A stretch of 64,000 nt of DNA from Micromonospora tarapacensis (GCF_019697375.1 NZ_JAHCDI010000004.1:4451324-4515323), one strand, 5' to 3'; shown: positions 8,469 to 20,120, counted from the stretch's first letter. Translations and numbers: made by a program. The notes: generated by a model from the letters alone, not told the origin.

Positions 8469-9684
8469 GCCGTACGCCTGCCGGGATGGCGCGTTCGTCC
8501 ACGTCGAACGACGCCCGGTGCAGGTCCACGTTCGGCCCGGAGCGGCCGACCCCGAGCCGGGCCAGGGCACCGGGGACGTACTCCAGGTACCAGGAGAAGT
8601 CCTCGCCGCCCATGCTCTGCGGGGTCTCCGCGACGCCCTCCGGGCCGAGCGCGGCAGCGGTGGCCGCGGTCAGCACCCCGATGGCCCGCGCGTCGTTGCA
8701 GACGGGCGGCCGGCCGCGAAGATATTCCAGGTCGACCGTGGCCCCGGTCGGTGCGATGACGTCGCGGACCACCTGAGCAACGATCTTCGGGGCCGACTCC
8801 CAGGCGTCGCGGTCCATCACCCGCAGCGTGCCGGAGGCGGACGCCTCGGACGGGATGACGTTGTACCGGGTGCCGGCGGAGGCGTGGCCGAAGACCAACA
8901 GCAGCCCGCTGTTCGCCGGCACCCGGCGGCTGACCAGGGCGGGCACCTCGGTGATCAGCCGGCCGAGCGCGTCGACCAGGTCGACGGTCAGGTGCGGGCG
9001 GGCGGTGTGGCCGCCCGGTCCGCCGAGCCGGACGGTGACGTTGTCGGCGGCGGCGGTGATCGGCCCGGTCCGCAGGCCCACCTGGCCGACGGGCAGGCTG
9101 GGGTCGCAGTGCAGCGCGAAGATCTGCACCACGTCGTCGAGACCGCCGGCCTCGATCACCTCCAGGGAACCGCAGGGCAGGATCTCCTCGGCGGGCTGGA
9201 AGATCAGCCGCACCCGGCCGGGCAGTTCGCCCAGGTCGGCGAGCTGCGCGAGCAGCATGCCGACGCCGAGCATGATGGTGGTGTGCACATCGTGGCCGCA
9301 GGCGTGGCAGACCCCGTCGACCGTGGAGCGGTACGGCACGTCCTTGACATCGGTCAGCGGCAGCGCGTCGATGTCGGCGCGCAGCGCGATCACCGGCCCG
9401 TCCGGGCGGCCGTCGATGTCGCAGATGACCCCGTTGCCCTTGGGTAGCAGTCGCGGGCGGAGCCCGGCGAGGGAGAGTTCCCGGGCCACCAGGGCTGCGG
9501 TCTCGAACTCCGCGCCGGACAGTTCCGGATGCGAGTGGATGTGACGGCGCGTGGCGATCAGGCCCGGTACCCGGAGGGCGAGCAGGTGGTCCAGCTCGAA
9601 GGGCAGGGGCAGGCCACCGGACGGCACCGCCGGCCAGGACGGCGCCAGCTGCTCGCCCGTGGGCATCGTCAACGCACTCGTCAC
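8425..9684 (-). CDS. M20-family amidohydrolase / carboxypeptidase (HipO/AbgB-like)
   Basis: 419 aa from GTG 9684, with a GAAGAG stretch upstream; ATG 9666 is an alternative. Family motifs in order: RRHIHSHPELSGAEFETA, IALRADIDALPL, HACGHDVHTTIMLG (metal ligands), RLIFQPAEE with the catalytic Glu, the dimerisation-domain GGPGGHTARPH, TLRVMDR, and C-terminal GGEDFSWYLEYVPGA. This is the dinuclear-metal amidohydrolase subgroup that cleaves N-acyl amino acids, indole-acetyl or p-aminobenzoyl amides. Substrate unknown. It follows a 475-bp spacer after the mutase gene and overlaps the DUF4349 gene tail to tail. Confidence 0.88.
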   Translation of the reverse strand: MTSALTMPTGEQLAPSWPAVPSGGLPLPFELDHLLALRVPGLIATRRHIHSHPELSGAEFETAALVARELSLAGLRPRLLPKGNGVICDIDGRPDGPVIALRADIDALPLTDVKDVPYRSTVDGVCHACGHDVHTTIMLGVGMLLAQLADLGELPGRVRLIFQPAEEILPCGSLEVIEAGGLDDVVQIFALHCDPSLPVGQVGLRTGPITAAADNVTVRLGGPGGHTARPHLTVDLVDALGRLITEVPALVSRRVPANSGLLLVFGHASAGTRYNVIPSEASASGTLRVMDRDAWESAPKIVAQVVRDVIAPTGATVDLEYLRGRPPVCNDARAIGVLTAATAAALGPEGVAETPQSMGGEDFSWYLEYVPGALARLGVGRSGPNVDLHRASFDVDERAIPAGVRLMVQTALQALVELR

Positions 9685-10159
9685 GTCGAATTCTCTTCGA
9701 TCACTAGAAATGGATGGATCATCGGGAACCGCTGATAGCGTAGCCCCCCGACGGTGACTCTGCGCAACCTCGTTCCGGTGATGATCGGACCGCACAGCGT
9801 CACGTATGCCCTGCTTAGAGCGCCCGTAGGTGAGAGGGACAGCAGGTAGATCGTGTTCGAACGCCGCCATCCGCCCTTCACCTCCTACAACGCGTAATCG
9901 TGTCCCCTGGTCGAGAATCTCCTCGAAACCGGTTGCCGTCGTTCCGAATTGTCGCATTGGTCACGCCAATGGAACTGACGGTACGACAACTATCCGACCA
10001 CTCTCGGCGACAGACACCCGTGGACGTTCACACGCTCGAACGACACCCGACCGCACAACGTGTGCGTCCAGGTGATCACGGAAAGCGGAATACCCGGGGA
10101 CGGGCCGGTCGACACGCTGCGCCACCGGCGAGCCCCGACGGGCAGGGGTGACGCCGAGG
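9685..10159. other. 475-bp spacer, probably the promoter region of the M20 gene
   Basis: No convincing gene on either strand, and composition is less GC-rich than the flanking genes. On the minus strand TTGCGC and TACGCT stand 19 bases apart about 60 bases before the GTG start and may be a weak promoter. A small inverted repeat GCACA-acg-TGTGC lies at 10053-10065. Confidence 0.4.
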
Positions 10160-11743
<1,584 letters not shown>

Positions 11744-11947
11744 GACCGGATGGTAGGACGACCGGACCAAATGCGGGTGAGGGGTAGCGCACACCGCGTC
11801 GCCGGCCGGCGACGACAGGTGAGTGCCCGCACACGTACCGTTGAGTAAGGGAAACGCCCGCCGCGCCGGCTTTCGCATCGGGCGTCTGAACCAGCAAGAT
11901 AGGGGGGTTGTGTCCCAGCCCTCTCGACTTCCCCCGGTGGCTTTTCT

Positions 11948-13933
11948 GTGACTCAGATCCCGACGTGGAGCGGCGGACCAGTCAGCATCCCCACCAACCG
12001 ACGCGCGACACCCGGCACCGTCATCGGTGACCGGTACTCGCTGCGCTCCGCGGTGGGCAACGGTGGCATGGGTACGGTCTGGCGGGCCACAGACACACTT
12101 CTGCGCCGAGACGTGGCGGTCAAGGAGGTCATCCTCCCGCCGGGCCTGGCCCCGAGCGACCGCGACGCGATGTACGAACGCACCCTGCGCGAGGCCCGTG
12201 CCGCCGCCGCCATCGCCCACCCGGCGGTGGTCCAGGTGTACGACGTGGTCACCGAGGCCGGCCGGCCGTGGATCGTGATGGAGCTGCTCGACGCCCGCAG
12301 CCTGGCCGACATGGTGATCGAGGACGGGCCGATCGCCCAGCGGGTCGTCGCCAAGATCGGGATCGCGCTGCTCGGCGCGCTGGAGGTGGCGCACGCGATC
12401 GGGGTCCTGCACCGCGACGTCAAGCCCGCCAACGTGCTGATCTGCTCGGACGGGCGCTGCGTACTGACCGACTTCGGTGTGGCCCGGATGCCCACCGACG
12501 TGCAGCTCACCACGCCGGGCATGGTGCTCGGCTCACCGCATTTCATCTCGCCCGAGCGGGCGATGGGGCAGGAGTTCGGCCCGCCCAGCGACCTGTTCTC
12601 CCTCGGCGTGACCCTCTACACGGCGGTCGAGGGCCGGCCGCCCTTCGACCGGGGCGACCCGATCGAGACGATGCACGCCGTGGTCGAGGACCCGCCGGCT
12701 CCGCCGCAGCGCAGCGGCCCGCTCACCCGGGTGCTGATGGGCCTGCTGGAGAAGGATCCGGCCCGCCGGCTGGACGTGCACACCGCCCGCGCCATGCTGC
12801 GCGAGCTGCTGGCCGGCCCGTTGAGCAGCAACGCCGTCGCGGTCAACTCGATGACCGATCCGTACTCGGTGATGCAGGTGCCACAGCCCGCGCCGATCAG
12901 CGCACCGGCGGCGCCGACGAAGCCCGTGCCGTCCGGGCAGATCGGCGGGCGGGCGATGCTCGGCCCCGGCGAGTCGCTGACCGACCGGCTCGCCGCGCTG
13001 CGCCGGGGTGAGCGCCCCGGCCAGGCCACCAGGGCCGACACCAGCGCGATGGAGGACACCAGCGCGGACGCCCTCGCCCCGCGCCCGGGTGCCGCGATGT
13101 CCCCGCCCTTTGGCCGCACCTACGGCGGCGGTGCCGACGCCACCCAGCGGGTCGGTGCCGGGACGTACGGCTTCGGCGGCCAGCCGGAGGCTACCCAGCA
13201 GCTCGGCGCCTACGGCGCCGCCCAGTGGCCGGCCGCGCCCAGCCAGCCGTACGGCGAGCCGGCACCCGAGCCCGGCGGCGGCAACCCGCTCGACCGGGCG
13301 AAGGCCGGTGGCACCCGGCTGGTGCACACCATGCGGGGCTGGCCGCGCAAGATGCGGCTGGCTGCGGCCGGTGGCCTCGCGGTGCTCCTGGTCGTCGGCA
13401 TCGTGGCGTTCTCCGGCGGCGACGAGGCGCCGCCCGCCACCCCGGTCGCCGACCCGTCCAGCTCCGCCGACGCGGGCCCCGACATCGAGATGCAGGAGCA
13501 CTCGGCGCGCGGAGTGCAGATGCTGGTCCCCAAGGGCTGGAAGCGGGCCGCACCGTCCGGCGGCGTCTACATCGACTACACCGACCCGGAGGACGACGGC
13601 CGTCGGGTGCGCATCCTGAACGAGAAGTGGAGCGGCACCTCGACCCGCTGGGCGCAGGTCGCCGAGAACGGTCTGAAGACCCGGTCGTCCTCCTGCGCCA
13701 AGCCGTACACCCAGGTCTCCATGGCGGAGAAGGAGCTGGCCGGCAAGCCGTCGGCCGAGTTCGAATACACCTGCGGCGAGGGCGACGCCATGCGGCACGG
13801 GGTGTGGCACGGGGTGGCCCACGACGGCCGGCTCTACTCCTTCTACCTCACCTCGAACGACGCCCGGTTCGAGGAGAGCAAGCCGATCTACGACGAGATG
13901 TTGAAGTCGTTCCAGCTCACCGCCGACGGCTGA
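11948..13933 (+). CDS. Membrane-anchored Ser/Thr protein kinase (Hanks type)
   Basis: 661 aa from GTG 11948. Kinase domain at residues ~28-290: Gly-rich loop [10 protein letters not shown] (36-45), VAVKEV with catalytic Lys59, [10 protein letters not shown] (Asp157), DFGVAR (Asp175), activation segment ending [15 protein letters not shown]. Residues ~300-465 form a Pro/Ala/Gly-rich, probably disordered juxtamembrane linker with ATQRVG and ATQQLG patches that could be phosphosites. One transmembrane helix follows (about 468-490). The extracellular domain of ~170 residues has no PASTA repeats; it has [10 protein letters not shown] and a KSFQ end and holds two Cys ([16 protein letters not shown]) that could pair. 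Ligand unknown. Confidence 0.9.
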   Translation: MTQIPTWSGGPVSIPTNRRATPGTVIGDRYSLRSAVGNGGMGTVWRATDTLLRRDVAVKEVILPPGLAPSDRDAMYERTLREARAAAAIAHPAVVQVYDVVTEAGRPWIVMELLDARSLADMVIEDGPIAQRVVAKIGIALLGALEVAHAIGVLHRDVKPANVLICSDGRCVLTDFGVARMPTDVQLTTPGMVLGSPHFISPERAMGQEFGPPSDLFSLGVTLYTAVEGRPPFDRGDPIETMHAVVEDPPAPPQRSGPLTRVLMGLLEKDPARRLDVHTARAMLRELLAGPLSSNAVAVNSMTDPYSVMQVPQPAPISAPAAPTKPVPSGQIGGRAMLGPGESLTDRLAALRRGERPGQATRADTSAMEDTSADALAPRPGAAMSPPFGRTYGGGADATQRVGAGTYGFGGQPEATQQLGAYGAAQWPAAPSQPYGEPAPEPGGGNPLDRAKAGGTRLVHTMRGWPRKMRLAAAGGLAVLLVVGIVAFSGGDEAPPATPVADPSSSADAGPDIEMQEHSARGVQMLVPKGWKRAAPSGGVYIDYTDPEDDGRRVRILNEKWSGTSTRWAQVAENGLKTRSSSCAKPYTQVSMAEKELAGKPSAEFEYTCGEGDAMRHGVWHGVAHDGRLYSFYLTSNDARFEESKPIYDEMLKSFQLTADG

Positions 13934-13981
13934 GCCGGGGGACGCGTCCGCGCTGATCAGCCGCCGTGCTATCAAGAGGCA

Positions 13982-15658
13982 ATGGCGGCGCAGAGCACTG
14001 ACCTCGACACCATCCGCGAGCGGGCGCAACGCTGGCTCGCAGACGACCCCGACCCGGCCAGCCGGGCGGAGCTGCGGGCGGTGCTCGACCGACTGCCGGC
14101 CAGTGCGCCCGAGCTGACCGACCGGTTCGCCGGGCCGCTGACCTTCGGCACGGCCGGGCTGCGCGGGCCGCTGCGGGCCGGTCCCAACGGGATGAATCTC
14201 GCGGTGGTCACCCAGGCCGCCGCCGGGCTTGTCGCCTGGCTCGCGGCCCAGGGCGGCACCGGTCCCCTGGTGATCGGGTACGACGCCCGACGCGGCTCCC
14301 GCGAGTTCGCCGAGCAGACCGCCCGGGTGGCCACCGGGGCGGAACGCCCGGCGCTGCTGCTCCCCTGCCCGCTGCCCACCCCGGTGCTCGCGTACGCGGT
14401 ACGGCGCCTGGGCGCGGTCGCCGGCGTGATGGTGACCGCCAGCCACAACCCGCCGCAGGACAACGGCTACAAGGTGTACCTCGGCGCCGATCTGGGTGGC
14501 GAGCTGGGCGCCGGGGCGCAGATCGTGCCGCCGGCCGACACCGGCATCGAGGCGGCCATCCGCGCGGTCGGCCCGCTGGCCCAGGTGCCGCTCGGCCCCG
14601 CCGGCCAGGTGCTCGGCGCCGACCTGACCGCCGGGTACGTCGCGCGGGCGGTCGAGGTCCTGCCACGGGGCGGGCACCGGGAGCTGACCGTGGCGTACAC
14701 CCCGCTGCACGGTGTCGGCGCGGCGGTGTTCACCGCGGCCTTCACGAGCGCCGGCTTCCCGGTGCCCGGTGTGGTGCCGGACCAGGCCGAGCCGGATCCG
14801 GACTTCCCCACCGTCAGCTTTCCCAATCCCGAGGAGCCGGGCGCGGTGGACCGGCTGGTCGCCCTCGCCGACCGCACCGGCGCCGATCTGGCCATCGCCA
14901 ACGACCCCGACGCCGACCGCTGCGCCGTCGCGGTCCGGGCCGGGGCGGGCGGGCGGCCGGGCTGGCGGATGCTGCGCGGGGACGAGGTGGGCGTGCTGCT
15001 CGCCGACCACCTGATGCGGCGCGGGGTAACCGGTCTCTACGCCACCACCATCGTCTCGTCGTCGCTGCTGCGGGCGATGTGCGCCGCCCGGGGACTGCCC
15101 TACGGCGAGACGCTGACCGGGTTCAAGTGGATCGTCCGGGCCGGTGACGGCACCGATCCGCTGGTCTTCGGCTACGAGGAGGCGCTCGGCTACTGCGTCG
15201 CCCCCGACCACGTCCGGGACAAGGACGGCATCACCGCCGCGCTGACCGTCGCCGAACTGGCCGCCGGTCTCAAGGCGCAGGGCCGCACGCTCCTCGACCG
15301 GCTGGACGAGCTGGCCGCCGAGTTCGGTGTGCACCACACCGACCAGCTCTCCGTCCGCGTCGACGACCTGCGGCTGATCGCCGATGCGATGGCCCGGATC
15401 CGGGCGAACGCCCCGACCACGCTGCTCGGACAGCCGGTCACCGAGACACAGGACCTGCTCCCGGAGGCCGACGTGGTGATCCTGCGTACCGCGGCGGCCC
15501 GCGTGGTGATCCGCCCCTCCGGCACCGAACCGAAGCTCAAGGCGTACCTCGAGGTGGTGGAACCGGTCGCCGACGGCGACGTCGCGGCGGCCCGGGCCCG
15601 CGCGGCGACGGCCGTCACCACCATGCGCACCGAGATCGCGACCGCCCTGGGTGTCTGA
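13982..15658 (+). CDS. Phospho-sugar mutase (phosphoglucomutase/phosphomannomutase family)
   Basis: 558 aa from ATG 13982, which has GAGG very close upstream. Alpha-D-phosphohexomutase family with all four signature sites: FGTAGLRGPLRAGPNGMN, the phosphoserine loop VTASHNPPQDNGYK, the metal site IANDPDADRCAV, the sugar loop GYEEALGYCV, and the phosphate-binding RPSGTEPKLKAYLE near the C-terminus. Length and the long N-terminal lead resemble the actinobacterial PmmB/PGM2-like group. It converts hexose- or pentose-1-phosphate to the 6- or 5-phosphate; a deoxyribomutase activity would fit the nucleoside salvage genes nearby but is only inference. It starts 48 bases after the kinase. Confidence 0.9.
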   Translation: MAAQSTDLDTIRERAQRWLADDPDPASRAELRAVLDRLPASAPELTDRFAGPLTFGTAGLRGPLRAGPNGMNLAVVTQAAAGLVAWLAAQGGTGPLVIGYDARRGSREFAEQTARVATGAERPALLLPCPLPTPVLAYAVRRLGAVAGVMVTASHNPPQDNGYKVYLGADLGGELGAGAQIVPPADTGIEAAIRAVGPLAQVPLGPAGQVLGADLTAGYVARAVEVLPRGGHRELTVAYTPLHGVGAAVFTAAFTSAGFPVPGVVPDQAEPDPDFPTVSFPNPEEPGAVDRLVALADRTGADLAIANDPDADRCAVAVRAGAGGRPGWRMLRGDEVGVLLADHLMRRGVTGLYATTIVSSSLLRAMCAARGLPYGETLTGFKWIVRAGDGTDPLVFGYEEALGYCVAPDHVRDKDGITAALTVAELAAGLKAQGRTLLDRLDELAAEFGVHHTDQLSVRVDDLRLIADAMARIRANAPTTLLGQPVTETQDLLPEADVVILRTAAARVVIRPSGTEPKLKAYLEVVEPVADGDVAAARARAATAVTTMRTEIATALGV

Positions 15659-15817
15659 GGCACTTTACCGAGCGCCATTGCTTGCTCACCGTCCGCCTCC
15701 GGAAATAGCATCACCCCATCAACCGACGGCATTTCCCGCATTCAGGCGGGCGATTCCGGATGACGTTTCTTCTCCGATGCGTACTGGTTGCATTTTGGAA
15801 CAGAGGGGTGTTGCACG

Positions 15818-16702
15818 GTGCATGCAACGAACGGCTCAACCGTGCCGCGACGGCAACTCGGCAGACTGCTCACCCAGCTCCGGGTGGACGCGCAGGTCAG
15901 CATCGAGGCGGCGGCCGAGGAACTGGACTGCTCGCGGCAGAAGATCTGGCGGATCGAACGGGGCCTGACCCCGGCGAGAGGGCGGGACGTGCGGCTGCTC
16001 TGCGAGCTGTACCGGGCCACGCCCGACCAGGCGAGCGTGCTGCTCGGGCTGACCGAGGTCAGCAGGGCTGACGGGTGGTGGCACGCGTACGGCCGGTCGA
16101 TCCCGGCCTGGTTCTCGCTCTACGTCGGGCTGGAGAACGTCGCCAGCAGCGTGCGGTACTACAACGCCGAACTGGTGCCGGGCATTTTGCAGACCCCCGA
16201 GTACGCCACCGCGCTCTTCCTGCACAACCGGCCGGAGCTGGGCGAGGAGGAGCGGAAGAAGGTGGTGAACTTCCGGATCCAGCGGCAGGGGCTGCTGGCC
16301 CGGCGGCTACCGCCCGCACCGGAGCTGACCGTGGTGCTCAGCGAGGCGGTGCTGCGCCGGCCGGTGCCGGGCCGGCCGGTGATGGCCGACCAACTGCGGC
16401 ACCTGCTGACCGCCGGCCAGCGGCACAACATCTCGATCCGGCTGCTGCCGCTGGCCGCCGGGCCGCCGCTCGCCGCCGAGGCCGGCACCTTCGTCCTGCT
16501 CGACTTCCCGGCCGCGCCGCTCGGCGGCCCCTCCGAGCCGCCGACGGTCTACGTGGAAGGGCTCACCGGCGCGCTCTACCTCGACCAGCCGAGCGAGATC
16601 GCCGCCTACGAACGGGTGTGGAAGGGGCTGGAAACCGCCGCCCTCGGCGAGCGACAATCGATGGAGTTCATCGATGCCATCCTGGGAGAGTGCTATGAAT
16701 GA
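15818..16702 (+). CDS. XRE-family regulator with DUF5753 ligand domain
   Basis: 294 aa from GTG 15818, chosen because AGGGGTG lies eight bases upstream; an in-frame ATG at 15788 lacks this. The N-terminal helix-turn-helix (about residues 10-65) reads LGRLLTQLRVDAQVSIEAAAEELDCSRQKIWRIERG in outline. The rest is the DUF5753 domain typical of actinobacterial WhiJ-like regulators: YNAELVPGILQTPEYA, then VVLSEAVLRRPV, ISIRLLPLAAG and VYVEGLTGALYL. Such proteins act with a small DUF397 partner, which is encoded next and overlaps the stop by eight bases. Likely a developmental or antibiotic-linked switch. Confidence 0.85.
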   Translation: MHATNGSTVPRRQLGRLLTQLRVDAQVSIEAAAEELDCSRQKIWRIERGLTPARGRDVRLLCELYRATPDQASVLLGLTEVSRADGWWHAYGRSIPAWFSLYVGLENVASSVRYYNAELVPGILQTPEYATALFLHNRPELGEEERKKVVNFRIQRQGLLARRLPPAPELTVVLSEAVLRRPVPGRPVMADQLRHLLTAGQRHNISIRLLPLAAGPPLAAEAGTFVLLDFPAAPLGGPSEPPTVYVEGLTGALYLDQPSEIAAYERVWKGLETAALGERQSMEFIDAILGECYE

Positions 16703-16898
16703 CCTGACCGGCGCTCGGTGGCGCACCAGCACCCGCAGCGGCACCAACGGCGGCGAGTGCGTCGAGGTCGCCGACAACCTGCCCGGCGTCGTCGGCATCC
16801 GCGACAGCAAGGACCCGACCGGCCCGGCCCTCACCGTCGCGCCCGCCGCCTGGTCCGCCTTCGTCACCGCCGTCCGGGCCGACCACCTGACCCACTGA
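16695..16898 (+). CDS. DUF397 small partner protein
   Basis: 67 aa from ATG 16695, overlapping the 3' end of the XRE regulator by eight bases, so translation is probably coupled; GGGAGAG lies just upstream. Sequence marks of DUF397 are WRTSTRSGTNGGECVEVAD, GIRDSKDPTGPAL and a terminal AWSAFVTAVR. These proteins are small, cytosolic and paired with XRE/DUF5753 regulators across actinobacteria, where they are thought to modulate the regulator. The pair has been compared to toxin-antitoxin units, but toxicity is not evident from sequence. Confidence 0.85.
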   Translation: MNDLTGARWRTSTRSGTNGGECVEVADNLPGVVGIRDSKDPTGPALTVAPAAWSAFVTAVRADHLTH

Positions 16899-17072
16899 CA
16901 CCCGCTCCACCGCCCGCCACGGGCCACCCGCGCGACCCCACACCCGTGGCGTGATCGACGCACCACACGTAGAGCGGGCTTGACCCTCACTGCGAGAGTG
17001 GACGGTCAGAGCGAATTGGCGCAAGCTCCGGTGACCACATCAATTTGCGCCGCCCAGGAGGCTCCCGCATCA

Positions 17073-17627
17073 ATGGATGTCATGATTTCCCTCATCATCG
17101 GGATCCCGATCGGAGTTTTTCAGTCGATTCTCATGCTCTGGATAGTGTTTCGGGTGCTCACCCCACGACTTGTCTGGTCCGCGCCGATGGCCGTGACAGC
17201 GGGGGCAGGTAAGGGCGCACCGGATCTCGTCGCCACGGTGTCCAACGTCGGACGTCGCGATGCAGTCGACGTGGCATTTCACGCCGACCTCCGAGTCGAC
17301 CACGACAGGACGGCCGACGGACTGACGCGCAGCCTGGTCAAGCTACCGCTGAACTCGTCGTGGATGCCCCGGCTTCGCCGAGGCGGCTGGAGACGCATTC
17401 GAATCGAGGACTTCCGCATTCCCGCCAGCGAGTGGAAGCGCCTCGAATCCCGCACGGGAATTGTGGCCGACACGCTCGCGGATATGCTACAGGGACACCC
17501 GAACGCGCACGTCCGGCTGTACGGTCTGGCGTCCGATCCGTTCAGCGGATCTCGTCAGGTGTTCGTGTCAGTTGATCTCTACGCCGGTGACTTCGAGCCG
17601 GCCGAACCCCCGCTCGACGCCTCGTAG
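17073..17627 (+). CDS. Hypothetical protein with one N-terminal membrane helix
   Basis: 184 aa from ATG 17073, with AGGAGG at 17057-17062; the frame is open from 16980 but the upstream residues look non-coding. MDVMISLIIGIPIGVFQSILMLWIVFRVL is a membrane helix. The remainder is a soluble domain with VSNVGRRDAVDVAFHADL, suggesting a small beta-rich fold, and ends VFVSVDLYAG. Codon use is noticeably less GC-biased than in neighbouring genes, which suggests recent acquisition or an orphan gene. No family recognised. Confidence 0.55.
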   Translation: MDVMISLIIGIPIGVFQSILMLWIVFRVLTPRLVWSAPMAVTAGAGKGAPDLVATVSNVGRRDAVDVAFHADLRVDHDRTADGLTRSLVKLPLNSSWMPRLRRGGWRRIRIEDFRIPASEWKRLESRTGIVADTLADMLQGHPNAHVRLYGLASDPFSGSRQVFVSVDLYAGDFEPAEPPLDAS

Positions 17628-17653
17628 CGCTTCGCGGCGGGACCGGGTGCGGA

Positions 17654-18328
17654 TCAGCGGCGAGGGCCGAGGGCGTGCTCGACGGCGTGGCCGAGGGCGG
17701 CCACCACCAGGCCGACCGAGGGGCGGACCACCGAGCCTTCCAGGCTGACCTCGCCGGAGAAGCCGGCCCCGGTGGCGATCGCTTCCAACCGGCGGCGGGC
17801 GTCGGCGGCGGCCTCGCCGGTCACCCCGAGCGCGGATTCCATCCGGAGCACGGCGACCAGGGTCGCGAGTGCGGCGGTCCGCTCGTCCGGTGCGACCCCC
17901 GTCAGCGCCTCAGCGAGCCGCTGCCGCGTCTCCGCCTCCACCGACCGGTCCACCACCGGATACCGGTGCACGTGGATGAAGCCCAGCTCCGTCTCGTCCA
18001 CGTCCCGGACGACGCCCTGGTCACAGAGGTCGCCGAGGATCCGGTCGCGGAGACCGTGACGGAGCCGCTGCACCCAGGACGCGGGGCTGTGCGGCGTGTC
18101 GGCCGCGATCTTGGCCAGCACGGCGTCGGTGACCGGTTCGCCCGTGGGCGTCGGGTCCACCGCGGTCAACGTCCCGTCGGCGTATGCGAGCCGCCCGGCC
18201 AGGGCCAGCTCGATCAGGACGGCGGCGGCCATCCCCAGGTCGAGGCTGATCCGCGGCAGGGTCGCCTTGCCGGTCTCGTCGTCGTACGCGAGGAGGAGCA
18301 GTTCCTCGGCGAGCGGCACACCAGTCAT
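17654..18328 (-). CDS. GPP34 (GOLPH3-like) family protein
   Basis: 224 aa from ATG 18328. The start LAEELLLLAYDDETGKA, then LDLGMAAAVLIELALAGRLAY, LRDRILGDLCDQGVVR and the final helix pattern fit the GPP34 fold, first known from the eukaryotic Golgi phosphoprotein GOLPH3, which binds phosphatidylinositol-4-phosphate. Actinobacteria often carry several copies of unknown role; lipid or membrane binding is inferred from the fold only. Convergent with the small membrane protein gene. Confidence 0.85.
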   Translation of the reverse strand: MTGVPLAEELLLLAYDDETGKATLPRISLDLGMAAAVLIELALAGRLAYADGTLTAVDPTPTGEPVTDAVLAKIAADTPHSPASWVQRLRHGLRDRILGDLCDQGVVRDVDETELGFIHVHRYPVVDRSVEAETRQRLAEALTGVAPDERTAALATLVAVLRMESALGVTGEAAADARRRLEAIATGAGFSGEVSLEGSVVRPSVGLVVAALGHAVEHALGPRR

Positions 18329-18388
18329 GGCCCGAGAGGCTAGCCGCTGGACGCCACAGACCGCAGGACAAACCCGCCGCGGCGCGGG

Positions 18389-19021
18389 TCAGAACCGGGG
18401 CATGCCGCCGAACTGCCGGTCACCGGCGTCACCGAGGCCCGGCACGATGAACATGCTGTCGTTGAGCCTGTCGTCGATGGCCGCGGTGACCAGGCGCAGC
18501 GGCAGGCCGGAACGCTCCAGGCGCGCGATGCCCGCCGGGGCGGCGAGCACGCAGAGCACGGTGATGTCGGTGCAGCCGCGCTCGGCCAGCAGCCGGCAGC
18601 AGTGCTCCAGCGAGCCGCCGGTGGCGAGCATCGGGTCGAGGACCAGCACCGGCAGGCCGGCGAGGTCCCGGGGCAGGGATTCCAGGTAGGCGCGCGGCTC
18701 GAACGTCTCCTCGTCCCGGGCCAGCCCGACGAAGCCCATTGAGGACTCCGGCAGCAGCCCCAGTGCGGCGTCGGCCATGCCGAGGCCGGCCCGCAGCACC
18801 GGCACCAGCAGCGGCGGGTTGGCCAGCCGGGTGCCCTCGGTGGCGGTCACCGGGGTCCGCACCGGGTACCTCTCCACCGGGAAGGGACGCGCCGCCTCGT
18901 ACACCAGCATGGTGGTGAGTTCGTGCAGCGCCGCCCGGAACGACGAGGAGTCGGTGCGCTCGTCCCGCATGGCGGTCAGCCGGGACTGGGCGAGCGGGTG
19001 GTCAATGACGAGTACGTCCAC
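18389..19021 (-). CDS. upp: Uracil phosphoribosyltransferase
   Basis: 210 aa from ATG 19021. It converts uracil plus PRPP to UMP in pyrimidine salvage. The PRPP-binding motif is [17 protein letters not shown], and the uracil-binding C-terminus [12 protein letters not shown] is intact. [20 protein letters not shown] and the N-terminal [16 protein letters not shown] also match the family; length is normal. Divergently transcribed from deoC with a 134-bp spacer. It belongs with the nucleoside catabolism genes in this window: free uracil released by a pyrimidine nucleoside phosphorylase would be recaptured here. Confidence 0.95.
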   Translation of the reverse strand: MDVLVIDHPLAQSRLTAMRDERTDSSSFRAALHELTTMLVYEAARPFPVERYPVRTPVTATEGTRLANPPLLVPVLRAGLGMADAALGLLPESSMGFVGLARDEETFEPRAYLESLPRDLAGLPVLVLDPMLATGGSLEHCCRLLAERGCTDITVLCVLAAPAGIARLERSGLPLRLVTAAIDDRLNDSMFIVPGLGDAGDRQFGGMPRF

Positions 19022-19142
19022 GATCGCTCAACCTACCCGTCCCGACCGCCGGGGCGCGGGCCCCGGCCCGGACCAGCGAGGTCGCTCACCCACCAGCCCC
19101 CCGGCGGCGACCGTGACCAAGATCACTCATGGTTCTGCTGCG

Positions 19143-19148
19143 TAGACT
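19143..19148 (+). promoter_or_regulatory. -10 box for leaderless deoC mRNA
   Basis: TAGACT ends seven bases before the ATG at 19156 and no Shine-Dalgarno is present; this supports the chosen start. Confidence 0.45.
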
Positions 19149-19155
19149 TCGGGTC

Positions 19156-20115
19156 ATGACGGCGACAGCGACGTCGGCCCGGTCGGACCTCTCCGAGCTG
19201 GGACGATCCGAGACCGCTCTGCGGACCTTCCTGCACGGCCTACCGGGCGTGGACCAGGTCGGCGCGGAGCAGCGGGCAGCCCAACTCGGCACCCGATCCA
19301 TCAAGACCACCGCCAAGGCCCAGGCGATCGACCTGGCGATCCGGATGGTCGACCTGACGACGCTGGAGGGCGCGGACACCCCCGGCAAGGTGCGGGCGCT
19401 CGCCGCCAAGGCGCTGCGGCCGGACCCGGCCGACCCGGCCTGCCCGCACGTCGGGGCGGTCTGCGTCTACCCGGCGATGGTGCCGTACGTGGCCGAGGTG
19501 CTGCGCGGCAGTGGCGTGCACCTGGCCAGCGTGGCGACCGCGTTCCCGTCGGGCCAGGCGCCGCTGGAGGTCAAGCTCGCCGACACCCGGGCGGCCGTCG
19601 AGGCCGGCGCCGACGAGATCGACATGGTGATCAACCGGGGTGCCTTCCTGGCCGGGCGCTACTCCGAGGTGTACGACGAGATCGTCGCCACCAAGGAGGC
19701 CTCCGGGGACGCCCACCTGAAGGTGATCCTGGAGACCGGCGAGCTGGCCACCTACGACAACGTGCGCCGCGCCTCCTGGCTGGCGATGCTGGCCGGCGGC
19801 GACTTCATCAAGACCTCCACCGGCAAGGTCCCGGTCGCCGCCACCCTGCCGGTGACCCTGGTGATGCTGGAGGCGGTCCGCGACTTCCGGGCCGCCACCG
19901 GGCGCCAGGTGGGCGTGAAGCCGGCCGGCGGCATCAAGACCACCAAGGACGCGATCAAGTACCTGGTCATGGTCAACGAGACCGTCGGGCCGGACTGGCT
20001 GGACCCGGACTGGTTCCGCTTCGGCGCCTCCAGCCTGCTGAACGACCTGCTGATGCAGCGCACCAAGCTGAAGACCGGTGTCTACGCCGGCCCCGACTAC
20101 TTCACCCTGGACTGA
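19156..20115 (+). CDS. deoC: Deoxyribose-phosphate aldolase
   Basis: 319 aa from ATG 19156. It splits 2-deoxyribose 5-phosphate into acetaldehyde and glyceraldehyde 3-phosphate. Class I aldolase barrel with Schiff-base Lys219 in GDFIKTSTGKV. VCVYPAMVPYVAEVL, ATAFPSGQAPLEVKLADT, GADEIDMVINRGAF and KPAGGIKTTKDAIKYL are also diagnostic. It is longer at the N-terminus than E. coli DeoC, as usual for actinobacteria. An aldehyde dehydrogenase gene follows six bases later, so the acetaldehyde formed could be oxidised by the next enzyme. Confidence 0.95.
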   Translation: MTATATSARSDLSELGRSETALRTFLHGLPGVDQVGAEQRAAQLGTRSIKTTAKAQAIDLAIRMVDLTTLEGADTPGKVRALAAKALRPDPADPACPHVGAVCVYPAMVPYVAEVLRGSGVHLASVATAFPSGQAPLEVKLADTRAAVEAGADEIDMVINRGAFLAGRYSEVYDEIVATKEASGDAHLKVILETGELATYDNVRRASWLAMLAGGDFIKTSTGKVPVAATLPVTLVMLEAVRDFRAATGRQVGVKPAGGIKTTKDAIKYLVMVNETVGPDWLDPDWFRFGASSLLNDLLMQRTKLKTGVYAGPDYFTLD

Positions 20116-20120
20116 ACGCG

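Noticed and set aside
8425..9957. 510-aa version of the M20 enzyme starting at 9957
   Set aside because: The extra ~90 residues resemble nothing, and family motifs begin after GTG 9684.
12533..15337. Minus-strand open frame of 934 codons
   Set aside because: Antisense of the kinase and phosphomutase genes, both with full family motifs.
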